Part shown: positions 13,115 to 20,823 of the stretch, piece after piece
Layout: the number at the start of each line of letters is the position of its first letter
Numbering within the stretch: position 1 is the stretch's first letter
Origin: Collinsella aerofaciens
Lineage (GTDB): Bacteria; Actinomycetota; Coriobacteriia; Coriobacteriales; Coriobacteriaceae
Assembly: GCF_028206995.1 (NCBI RefSeq)
Contig: NZ_JAQLFL010000015.1
Span: 1 to 39,579, forward strand
Direction: 5' to 3'
Length of the DNA: 39,579 nt
Position numbers and translations under genes: made by a program
The notes under the pieces: generated by a model
The model's input: the letters and a program-made list of their open reading frames with translations, nothing else
Databases searched by the model: none
Told to the model about the DNA's origin: nothing

Positions 13115-14512
13115 ATGCCATCGATTGCAGACGAGTCGGGAACAAAACTGTTCAACCTGCTCGAGATGTTCGGCAGGGAGCTGCTGAGAAGCAAAATGCA
13201 CGAAAGCGCCCAGGCGCGTAAAGAGCTGGCCGAGGCCCGCCAGACGGCAAAAGACCTATCCAGCGCCCCCTGGGGACTCTTCAGCAAGGAATCCTTCCAG
13301 CCCTACACCTTGACATGGTTCGGCTCCAAGGCCGGCGCACAGACCACACTCCGTGAGCTAAAGCAGCTCTCCCCCGAACTATTCGCCAATGCAACCGTCA
13401 TCGGCAACTATCTCGTCCATCCGAAGGACAAATCCATCAACCCGAAGAAAAGGGTCATTGCGAATGCCATCATGGACATCAGCCATGACCATCGCCTGGT
13501 CAGCCGCGCCCTGGATGCGGACCTCATCGATAAGGACAAGGCTACGAAGGGATATATCAAGAGCCTTCCCGATGGCGATTACAGGCGATTCTCGTTCGGT
13601 GAGTCCAATGACGAGGCCGCATCCTTCAATGCGGCATATTACTGCTCCGTCCTGCAGGATTACGATATCAATGCCCGCCACGAAGGCAACGAGATCATCG
13701 TCGACAAGGCCTATGCCGGTAATGCCCTCGAGGCCATCGATATCGAGGGGAAGAAGATCGAGGCCATGGGACCCGAGCGCGGCGAGCTGTTCATGCGCCA
13801 GCGCTACATGGACCGTATCGGCGTGGAATTCGAACCCCCGATGATCGAAGAGGATCCGGACGATTACGACGATGCGGGCAGCGATGACGTGGGCGGCGAT
13901 ATGGGCACCGAACTGCTGACACCCGAAGTTGAGGCCGATCTTGAAGACGGCGACCGCGAACCGGATGAGGCCGAGCAGACCGGTACCGAACCTTCCGCCG
14001 ATGGGAAAACCGGACCGGAATCCACGGAGGAAATCGCCGAGGAGGAGCTTGCCGAGAAGACGGTTGAGTCCTCGCCGGCAACCCGATCCGATGGCGAGCT
14101 AAGCGCCGACGATGCCGACGAGATGTTGTCCCGCGAGACCCGTAAGGCCGAGCTGCACGAGGACATCTCCAACAGCAAGACGACCGCAGATTGCGTGCAG
14201 GCCCGTCCCGATACCCATAACGGCGACCTCTCCACCCCCTATGCCGACGGGCAGGACGCGCCGGGCACCGGGGACACGGACGGCGACGGCATCCGCGACG
14301 CGGCAGAAGACCGAGACGGGGACGGCGTCCCCGACAAGATCGACCGCGACGCGGAGTATATCGACGACGATCCCGACTACGAGCCCGTCAGCATGAAGGA
14401 GCGCACCGTCGATGAGCTGATGAGTGACAAGGGCGAAGAGGCCGCCTTCGTGGCTTCCCGCTCCGCAGCTCAGGCCGAGAAGGACGTCTCACTCGAGACG
14501 GTGAACCGATAA
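13115..14512 (+). CDS. VirD4-partner protein with an acidic, calcium-repeat-like C-terminal half; possibly PcfB (DUF3801)-like
   Basis: ATG 13115 has CGGAGG upstream. The product has 465 residues, and its stop overlaps the virD4 start (TAATG). Position directly before the coupling protein is that of PcfB/DUF3801 accessory proteins, which help load the relaxosome. The segment at about residues 174-205 (YYCSVLQDYDINARHEGNEI, then VDKAYAGNALEAI) is only loosely similar to that family, so this is tentative. From about residue 250 the protein is acidic and probably disordered. Residues 388-420 contain DTDGDGIRD, DRDGDGVPD and similar DxDxDG loops like calcium-binding thrombospondin type 3 repeats, which are odd for a cytoplasmic protein. 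TVDELMSDKGEEA lies 35 residues from the end and matches the C-terminal motif shared by cargo proteins here. Confidence 0.6.
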   Translation: MPSIADESGTKLFNLLEMFGRELLRSKMHESAQARKELAEARQTAKDLSSAPWGLFSKESFQPYTLTWFGSKAGAQTTLRELKQLSPELFANATVIGNYLVHPKDKSINPKKRVIANAIMDISHDHRLVSRALDADLIDKDKATKGYIKSLPDGDYRRFSFGESNDEAASFNAAYYCSVLQDYDINARHEGNEIIVDKAYAGNALEAIDIEGKKIEAMGPERGELFMRQRYMDRIGVEFEPPMIEEDPDDYDDAGSDDVGGDMGTELLTPEVEADLEDGDREPDEAEQTGTEPSADGKTGPESTEEIAEEELAEKTVESSPATRSDGELSADDADEMLSRETRKAELHEDISNSKTTADCVQARPDTHNGDLSTPYADGQDAPGTGDTDGDGIRDAAEDRDGDGVPDKIDRDAEYIDDDPDYEPVSMKERTVDELMSDKGEEAAFVASRSAAQAEKDVSLETVNR

Positions 14513-16617
14513 TGAAGGTCACGAAGGAGGTGGCACCGCTCCTTGCCGCCGCGGGTGCCACCATTCCCTTCGCCTACCTCGGCAACAGATTCGTCGACTG
14601 TGCCTGCTCGTATTCGGATATGCTCGAGGGCATCACCGCGGCGCCCTCGGAGATGTGGGGCTATATCGCCCAGCAGCCGTTCCATCTTCTGGTGAACGAC
14701 GCCGGCATGCTCGGCATGCTGCTCGGAATCTGCATCCCATGGGCAATCGCCATGGTGTGTCTCGTCTACGGGCAGAAGAACACCCGCGTCGGCGAGGAAC
14801 ACGGATCTGCACGCTGGGCGACACCCGAAGAGCTCGCGCCGTTTATCGAGGACAAGAATCCTGAAGGCAGCGCAAATGCACTGCTCCTGTCCAAAAACAC
14901 CGGTCGAGCGTGGAGCCGCGAGGGATTCTCGATGAACTACGACGGCAACATGAACGTGCTCGTCATCGGCGGCTCCGGTGCCGGCAAGACGCGCTACTAC
15001 GTGAAGCCGAACGTGTGCCAGATGAACAGCGACCTGTTCATCACGGACCCGAAGGGCGACCTGCTCCTCGACGTAGGAAACATGCTCACGGACAACGGAT
15101 ACGAGATTCGCTCGTTCAACACGTTCTTCCCCGACCGTTCGCTCATCTACAACCCGCTGCACTACGTCAGAACCGACCTCGAGATCCAGTCCTTCGCAGG
15201 ACTCCTCATCTCGATGACGACCCCGCCGAAGTCGAGTGCCGGCGACCCGTTCTGGGAGAAATCCGAGAAGATGCTCTATATGGCGCTCATCGCGTTCCTG
15301 CGAGACTACTGTCCCGCCAGCGATTACCATATCGGCGGCCTGCTCAAGCTGCTGTCGATGGCCAAGGCATCGGAGTCCAACGAGAACTTCAAGAGCCCGC
15401 TGGACCTCATCTTCGATGAGATCGAGACCGGCATGCGCCGCGTCAAGCGCCAGCCGAAGAATCCCGAAGTCCAGGAACGTGCGGCGGAGAACCCGACACC
15501 GCCCGATGCCCCGGAGGAAATCACCGTCTATACGGGTTCGGACGGAGAACGCTTCGATCTCGTCCCGTCCGCCTTCCGCCGCCACTCGGACAACAAGCGC
15601 CCATACGACAACGTACACAAGAACGGCAAGCGCGGCTTCGACCCCACCGAGGACTATGCCCTGGAGAACTACCGCAAGTTCCAGTCTGCGGCCGGTAAGA
15701 CGCTTAAATCGATCCTAATTACCTGCAACGCGCGTCTTGCGCCGTTTACTGCCGCCGAGGTCAAGAAGCTCGTCGTCGGCGAGGACCAGATGCACCTCGA
15801 GCGCTTCGGAGACCCCGACTCGAAGAACGCCATCTTCGCCATCTTCGACGACACCGACCAGCGGACGCTCGGCTTCCTCCACGGCATGATGGTCTACCAG
15901 ACGGTGCGCGTCCTGTGCCACAAGGCATTGGAGAAGTACAACGGCAAGCTCCCCCGCCCCGTCAACTTCATTCTCGACGAGTACCGATCCCTTTCCCTTC
16001 CCGCCGACATCTCCGGCTTCATCTCCGTCCTGAGGTCGCGAAACATCGCGATGTCTGTCATCCTGCAGGCGAAATCGCAGCTCGCCGAGTTGTATGACGA
16101 GGCGACGGCGGATTCCATCGTCGGCTGCTGCGATACGGTCCTGTACCTCGGCGGCGGCAAGGCCAACAAGGGAACCACGTCCACCTGCGAGTTCATCTCC
16201 GATTCCTGCGGCCAGCAGACCGTCTTCCAGGAGAACTACTCGCAGAGCCATGGCGGTCAAGGCAGCTGGTCGAAGAGCGGCCAGACGGTCGGTCGCGCCC
16301 TCATCGATCCCGCCGAGGTGGCGAAGCTGCCCAAGACGGAGTGCGTCGTGCTCATCAACGGCGCAAACCCCATCATCGATGAGAAATACCCGCTCACCGA
16401 GCACCCGAACTACAAGCTGATGGCGGATTCGCCCGAGTTCGACATCAAGAAGTACATGGCCGAGAAGCGACGCCGCGAGGAACGCGAGCTGTCTGCCCGT
16501 ATCGCGGCCAAGTCGAGAGCGAAAAGCCTGCACAGGCCAAAGCCGAATCGTCCGAGCGCCTCCGGCGGTAGGCACTATAAGCCATCCGATGAGAACAAGG
16601 GCAGTCAGGAGGGATAA
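14512..16617 (+). CDS. virD4: Type IV coupling protein VirD4/TraG family
   Basis: ATG 14512 overlaps the previous stop. The product has 701 residues. Two N-terminal membrane segments are visible (about residues 7-24 and 64-86), followed by the conserved SARWATPEEL region. The Walker A motif is GGSGAGKT (153-160). After it comes TDPKGDLLLDVGNML, and the Walker B region FILDEYRSLS is near residue 486. These are hallmarks of the hexameric ATPase that links the relaxosome to the mating channel and pumps DNA. A C-terminal basic tail (SRAKSLHRPKPNRPS) follows the ATPase domain. The gene belongs to the transfer operon and ends at a strong terminator, which separates it from the channel genes. Confidence 0.96.
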   Translation: MKVTKEVAPLLAAAGATIPFAYLGNRFVDCACSYSDMLEGITAAPSEMWGYIAQQPFHLLVNDAGMLGMLLGICIPWAIAMVCLVYGQKNTRVGEEHGSARWATPEELAPFIEDKNPEGSANALLLSKNTGRAWSREGFSMNYDGNMNVLVIGGSGAGKTRYYVKPNVCQMNSDLFITDPKGDLLLDVGNMLTDNGYEIRSFNTFFPDRSLIYNPLHYVRTDLEIQSFAGLLISMTTPPKSSAGDPFWEKSEKMLYMALIAFLRDYCPASDYHIGGLLKLLSMAKASESNENFKSPLDLIFDEIETGMRRVKRQPKNPEVQERAAENPTPPDAPEEITVYTGSDGERFDLVPSAFRRHSDNKRPYDNVHKNGKRGFDPTEDYALENYRKFQSAAGKTLKSILITCNARLAPFTAAEVKKLVVGEDQMHLERFGDPDSKNAIFAIFDDTDQRTLGFLHGMMVYQTVRVLCHKALEKYNGKLPRPVNFILDEYRSLSLPADISGFISVLRSRNIAMSVILQAKSQLAELYDEATADSIVGCCDTVLYLGGGKANKGTTSTCEFISDSCGQQTVFQENYSQSHGGQGSWSKSGQTVGRALIDPAEVAKLPKTECVVLINGANPIIDEKYPLTEHPNYKLMADSPEFDIKKYMAEKRRREERELSARIAAKSRAKSLHRPKPNRPSASGGRHYKPSDENKGSQEG

Positions 16618-16644
16618 GGACCCGCGCCTTTAGGAATTATGTGC

Positions 16645-16681
16645 AAGGGGTTCCCGAGGTTTCTCGCCGAACCCCTTTTTA
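16645..16681 (+). terminator. Intrinsic terminator after virD4
   Basis: AAGGGGTTC (16645-16653) pairs with GAACCCCTT (16669-16677), with an inner CGAG/CTCG stem, followed by TTT. Confidence 0.9.
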
Positions 16682-16722
16682 CTTTCTATCCGAATGTTCT
16701 ACCTGCATAAATACCGACGTGT

Positions 16723-16770
16723 TGCCGCAGCGGCAAGACTCGGGAGCCTCATGGACGCGCTGTGTATCTT
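16723..16770 (+). promoter_or_regulatory. Regulon operator/promoter 4, upstream of the T4SS channel genes
   Basis: TGCCGCAGCGGCA (16723-16735), then TATCTT (16765-16770) 29 bp downstream. Transcription would start near 16777, giving a leader of about 340 nt before the gene at 17119. Confidence 0.65.
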
Positions 16771-16825
16771 CGTGATGTCCATGAGGTCGGCACATCGCCG
16801 ACCCGTACTCGGTACGGAGGATCGC

Positions 16826-16885
16826 ATGCCTGTCGAAGCATCTGGAAAAGAAAAGCGCCGGACCAGAGACGGCCCGACGCCTTGA
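16826..16885 (+). CDS. Small basic leader ORF, 19 aa
   Basis: GGAGG lies five bases before ATG 16826, a stronger ribosome site than many real genes here have. The peptide reads MPVEASGKEKRRTRDGPTP and ends at TGA 16883-16885. It lies at the start of the long transcribed leader of the T4SS channel operon. It may be a regulatory leader peptide or a remnant. Confidence 0.4.
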   Translation: MPVEASGKEKRRTRDGPTP

Positions 16886-16969
16886 CGCGCGGTGCGCACC
16901 CCGACCGCGAACGGTCTACCTGCATTCCCTTACGGGCCCCAAACAGTTCATGGGTGCGCTAGACAGGAG

Positions 16970-17097
16970 ATGACAGCGGTTCTCACGAACCTCTTCACCC
17001 TGGCGCCTCTCGGCGCATAGGAATAGTAGCACATTCGGCGCATTTGGACCAATGAGACATTTTCAAGCTACATGGTCGATTTAGCGCATCTGCGCCG
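16970..17097 (+). promoter_or_regulatory. Possible attenuator: hydrophobic leader peptide with competing stem arms
   Basis: A 16-codon ORF (16970-17020, MTAVLTNLFTLAPLGA) overlaps a preceding short frame as ATGA. CGGCGCA occurs at 17011-17017, at the end of this ORF, and again at 17036-17042. Both copies are complementary to TGCGCCG at 17091-17097, which is followed by ACTTTTC. Only one pairing can form at a time, so ribosome position on the short ORF could select the structure ahead of the T4SS genes. Confidence 0.4.
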
Positions 17098-17118
17098 ACT
17101 TTTCTGAAAGGATTACAT

Positions 17119-17409
17119 ATGAACCCGATTTACCACGCCCTCGCCGTCGCCACCGTCCAGCTCGGCCAACTCGATTCCGCAGGCGGCATCCTCGGCAATA
17201 TCACTTCCCTGCTCAAGGGCGGCATCCAGATGCTCGGTGCCATCATGGTCGTCTGGGGCGGCGTCACCATCGGCATCAACGTCCACAACGGCGCATCCGG
17301 CAACGGCGCCGCCATCGCCGCAGGCGTCGGCACGCTGATCGGCGGCGTAATCGTCTCCGCCGCGGCGCTTTATTTCGGCACGCTCGACACCGGCTGGGTG
17401 CGAGGCTAA
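17119..17409 (+). CDS. Maff2/VirB2-like small membrane protein of the conjugation channel
   Basis: ATG 17119 has GAAAGGA upstream. The 96-residue product has an N-terminal hydrophobic stretch and two membrane helices, about residues 35-52 (GIQMLGAIMVVWGGVTIGI) and 63-86 (GAAIAAGVGTLIGGVIVSAA). They are separated by a small Gly/Asn-rich loop and followed by TLDTGWVRG. Size, topology and position immediately before PrgI-like and VirB4 genes match the Maff2/TrbC/VirB2 family of Gram-positive conjugation modules, thought to be the pilin-like component of the channel. It is the first gene of the channel operon, 4 bp before the next start. Confidence 0.85.
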   Translation: MNPIYHALAVATVQLGQLDSAGGILGNITSLLKGGIQMLGAIMVVWGGVTIGINVHNGASGNGAAIAAGVGTLIGGVIVSAAALYFGTLDTGWVRG

Positions 17410-17413
17410 GCGG

Positions 17414-17914
17414 GTGCTGTCGGTACCTGTCCACAAGGATGTAACCGAGTATCAGCCCAAAGTCATCGGCGGCCTCACCGCACGCACGATCATCTGCATC
17501 GGAGCGGCGGTGGGCTGCGCCTTGGCTTTCGGCATGCTCTGCACGTTTGTGTTCCATGTGGATATCAACGATGTCATCTACCTTGTCTGGCTCGCCGCCG
17601 CACCCGCCGCGCTGCTCGGCTTCTATACGCCCCACGGATTGAATTTCGAGAAGTTCGCGCCTCTGTGGCTCGCGCACAACTTCAACGAGCAGTGCCTGGT
17701 CTACGTCAGCGCCAGCAACCGCGGCGAATTCAAGGCCGAGGCGGATGCACTCGAGAAGGAATATGCGGACGCCCGCGGTAAGGCCAACGGCAAGAAGCTG
17801 GAAAAGCTCTACAAGACCAACGGCATCGAGATGTGGGAGCCGGGCGGTGCGCTCGAGCCGATGACTATCAAAGACCCCAACAAGAGACAGATTGAAGACT
17901 TTTGGAGCGACTAA
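17414..17914 (+). CDS. prgI: PrgI-family conjugation membrane protein
   Basis: The start is GTG 17414, with GAGG inside the end of the previous gene. The product has 166 residues. The N-terminus SVPVHKDVTEYQPKVIGGLT is the typical opening of PrgI/TcpE-like proteins. Two membrane segments follow (about residues 24-45 and 53-75), then the conserved FYTPHGLNFEKF region and a soluble C-terminal tail rich in charged residues. It sits between the Maff2-like and VirB4 genes, overlapping virB4 by one base. It probably anchors the VirB4 ATPase at the membrane, as in VirB3-VirB4 pairs. Confidence 0.88.
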   Translation: MLSVPVHKDVTEYQPKVIGGLTARTIICIGAAVGCALAFGMLCTFVFHVDINDVIYLVWLAAAPAALLGFYTPHGLNFEKFAPLWLAHNFNEQCLVYVSASNRGEFKAEADALEKEYADARGKANGKKLEKLYKTNGIEMWEPGGALEPMTIKDPNKRQIEDFWSD

Positions 17915-20715
17915 TGGCTAACAAGGATGAGAGCTTCAAGAATATGGAGACGCTCGCTGCTGGTCTCCGCCGCCCAGGCGAGGTCGGATTCGAACTCGAT
18001 CCCGAGTACGCGAAGATGAGCAAGCGCGAGCGCAAGCGCTATGTCAAGAAGGTCCACAAGGAACTCGACCGCGAGCTCGCCGGCAAGCGCAACGAAATCC
18101 GCGACGCCCGCGCCGCCGCGAAGGAGGCCGAGCGCACGCAGGCCAAAAGCGCCGCCGAGGTGACCAAGAAGCTCAAGGAGCGCAGCTCCAAGAGCGACAA
18201 GCTCACCGCCGAGCAGCGCCGCCGCCGCGATAACGCGAAGAACGTCGTCGACGCGATCGGCTACAACCGAATGTTCGAGAACGGCATCTGCGAGGTCGAG
18301 GACGGCTATTACTCCGAGACCCTCTCCTTCGACGACATCACCTACCAGAACGCCCGCGACGACGACCAGAAGACCATCCTCGCGGCGATGTGCGATATCT
18401 ACAACTACTTCCCCGCCGACACCACGGTGCAGTTCTCCGTCATCAATACCCCGCTGCGCCACGACCAGATCCGCGACCGCCAGTTCTACGACCCGTCATG
18501 CCAGGCGAACGATGTCCTCAAGGAGGACGCCGAGACGATGAACGAGGTGCTCTCCGATAAGCTCGCGGAGGGCGTTTCGAACATCAAACGCGCCCGCTAC
18601 ATGACGATCGGCATCCATGCCAACAACCCCATCGAGGCACGCACGCGTTTCTCGCGCATCAATACCGACCTCACGGGCAATTTCGAGCAAATCCGCTGCG
18701 ACGTCACGCCGATGACGGGACTCGAGCGCCTCTCCGTCCTCCAATCGCTGTTGCGCCCCGACCGTAAGTTCTCGTTCGATTACGAGCGCGACCTGTCGAT
18801 CTACAGCCCCGACAGCTCCAAGGATTTCATCGCGCCGATGAGCATCAACTTCAAGCCCGACGGCTCGAACATGTACTTCAAGGTCGACGACAAGTACTGC
18901 CAGGTCCTGGTCATGCGCAAGTACGACTCCCCCCTCGAGGATACGGTCGTCGCCAACCTCGTGAACATGTCGATGCCCATCGAGGTGACCTGGTACCTCC
19001 AGCCCATGGAGAAGGCCAAGGCAATCAACTTCGTCAAGACCCGCCGCGCTTGGATCGACGCGGAGACCATCGAGGAGCAGAAGAAGGCCGTCCAGCAGGG
19101 CTACGACTACTCGATCCTGCCCTCCGAGCTGCGCTATTCCCGCGAGGAGACCGAGGACCTGCTCACGCAGCTCCAAGGCCAGCAGCAGCACCTCTTCATG
19201 TTCTCCGGCCTCATCTTCACTTGGGCGGAGTCCCCCGAGAAGCTGACCGAGCAGGTGCTGCAGATCCTCGACGTCGCGTCCTCTGCGGGCGTGCAGGTCG
19301 AGACCCTCGAGTACCGCCAGCGCCAGGGCCTGAACTCGATTCTGCCCCTCGGCCTCAATCATATCGAGATCTCGCGACCCTTCACCACGTCGGAGGCGTG
19401 CATCTTCGTCCCTTTCGCCACCCAGGAGCTCGAGCAGGAGGGCGGTAGCTGGTACTACCAGAACAAACTGTCGAACAACCTCGTGTTCGGCAATCGAGCC
19501 AACCTGGCAAGTCCCGTCGGCTTCATCTCCGGCAAGACGGGATCGGGCAAGGGATTCTTCGCCAAGAACGAGATCGAGGGAACGCTGCTCTCGAAACCCG
19601 ACGACCAAGTGATCATCTTCGACCGCGCCGGCGAATACAAGCTGCTGGTCGAGCATGCGGGCGGCACCTATGCGTCGTTCGGCGTCGGCCTCAACGCGCA
19701 CCTGAACCCGCTCGGCATGGACAAGCGCCGCGAATCCGAGGATTTCGGCACGCAGGTCGCCTTCAAGGCGGACGCCATGATCGCGCAGGCGGCTGCGGCG
19801 GCCAACGAGACCATGACGGTGTTCTCCGAGGAGGAGCGCTCCATCATCCAGCGCTGCGTCGAGAACATCTTCCGCCGCTACAACCTGGAAGGCGGTCGTG
19901 AGCCTATCCTCGAGGACTTCTACGAGGAGCTGAAGCTCCAGCCCGAGCCGATGGCGCAGAACATCGCACTGCGCTACGAGCGTTTCGTCAGCGGCTATTC
20001 CAACTTCTTCAACCATGAGACCGACATCGACCTCACGGCCCGCACCGTCGGATTGAATTTCAAGGACGTGCCCGACTCCATGCTCGTCTTCGCGCTGATC
20101 TCGTTCTGCGAGACGGTGCGAAACATCATGTACAGCAACTTCGACCACGGCCGAAGGACATGGCTATACATCGAGGAGATGGAATCGCTGTTCAAGTACC
20201 CGTCGGTACTCAACTACTTCCGCCGATTCGCCAACGAGTGCCGTAAGTTCGGCATGTACCTGACGGGCATCACGCAGTCGACCGAATCCATGATCCGCAA
20301 CCAGGACGCCAACGCCATCGTCAAGAACTCCGACTTCATCATGCTGCTCAAGCAATCCAAGGAGGACCGCGACTACTGGGCGGATGCCTTGGGGCTGTCG
20401 CCCCTCGAGGTCGCCTGCATCGACGAGGGCGCCCCGCGCGGTTGGGGCCTTCTCGTCTTCGGATCGGCCCGCGTGCCGATCAAGGGCGAGTTCCCGACCG
20501 ATAACCATCTCTACGAGCTGTTTTCGACCGACCCGAACGAGTGGGCGGAGAAGAAGGCCCGCGAGGCCCTCGAGGCCGCCAAGCACGGCGATGCCGCCGA
20601 GGACGTGGCCCCGCAGGACGAATTCCGCCGCCGAAAGCGGGTTCGCGGCCGCAAGAAGAAGCGCACCGAGCCTAAACAGGCCCCCCGGGATTCAGAGGTC
20701 GAATCCGACGATTAG
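17914..20715 (+). CDS. virB4: VirB4/TraE-type conjugation ATPase
   Basis: ATG 17914 overlaps the PrgI stop (TAATG) and has GGAG upstream. The product has 933 residues. After a basic helical N-terminus (about residues 30-110, rich in Lys/Arg/Ala), it has the VirB4 N-domain. In the C-terminal ATPase domain, Walker A is SGKTGSGKGFF (about 539-549), FDRAGEYKLL follows shortly after, and Walker B is WLYIEEMESLF near 750, with ITQSTESM downstream. The hexameric enzyme powers assembly of the mating channel and is the most conserved T4SS protein. The C-terminus has a basic patch (RRRKRVRGRKKKR). Its length is slightly above the usual 800-900. Confidence 0.97.
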   Translation: MANKDESFKNMETLAAGLRRPGEVGFELDPEYAKMSKRERKRYVKKVHKELDRELAGKRNEIRDARAAAKEAERTQAKSAAEVTKKLKERSSKSDKLTAEQRRRRDNAKNVVDAIGYNRMFENGICEVEDGYYSETLSFDDITYQNARDDDQKTILAAMCDIYNYFPADTTVQFSVINTPLRHDQIRDRQFYDPSCQANDVLKEDAETMNEVLSDKLAEGVSNIKRARYMTIGIHANNPIEARTRFSRINTDLTGNFEQIRCDVTPMTGLERLSVLQSLLRPDRKFSFDYERDLSIYSPDSSKDFIAPMSINFKPDGSNMYFKVDDKYCQVLVMRKYDSPLEDTVVANLVNMSMPIEVTWYLQPMEKAKAINFVKTRRAWIDAETIEEQKKAVQQGYDYSILPSELRYSREETEDLLTQLQGQQQHLFMFSGLIFTWAESPEKLTEQVLQILDVASSAGVQVETLEYRQRQGLNSILPLGLNHIEISRPFTTSEACIFVPFATQELEQEGGSWYYQNKLSNNLVFGNRANLASPVGFISGKTGSGKGFFAKNEIEGTLLSKPDDQVIIFDRAGEYKLLVEHAGGTYASFGVGLNAHLNPLGMDKRRESEDFGTQVAFKADAMIAQAAAAANETMTVFSEEERSIIQRCVENIFRRYNLEGGREPILEDFYEELKLQPEPMAQNIALRYERFVSGYSNFFNHETDIDLTARTVGLNFKDVPDSMLVFALISFCETVRNIMYSNFDHGRRTWLYIEEMESLFKYPSVLNYFRRFANECRKFGMYLTGITQSTESMIRNQDANAIVKNSDFIMLLKQSKEDRDYWADALGLSPLEVACIDEGAPRGWGLLVFGSARVPIKGEFPTDNHLYELFSTDPNEWAEKKAREALEAAKHGDAAEDVAPQDEFRRRKRVRGRKKKRTEPKQAPRDSEVESDD

Positions 20716-20729
20716 CCAAATGTGGAGAC

Positions 20730-20783
20730 GGGCAGTTGCCGCTGCGGCAACTGCCCCCATGTTTCCGGCTGCCGGGTCGATAC
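20730..20783 (+). promoter_or_regulatory. Regulon operator/promoter 5, extended 27-bp palindrome
   Basis: TGCCGCTGCGGCA (20737-20749) is the core of a perfect 27-bp palindrome (20730-20756) with outer arms GGGCAGT / ACTGCCC. GATACT (20778-20783) lies 28 bp after the core. As RNA it could also fold as a hairpin ending the virB4 transcript, although no T run follows. Confidence 0.65.
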
Positions 20784-20823
20784 TTCGACACCGTAACCAC
20801 TTCGATTCCGAAAGGAGGACACC

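Noticed and set aside
16890..16930. ACCGCG-containing sequence suggesting a T-box leader
   Set aside because: The rest of the T-box consensus, a specifier stem and an aminoacyl-tRNA or amino acid gene downstream are missing.
18496..20148. Long leftward frame opposite virB4, and others opposite the large genes at 799-1686 and 33335-34687
   Set aside because: They are open only because of high GC and codon bias on the other strand. They lack ribosome sites and protein-like motifs.
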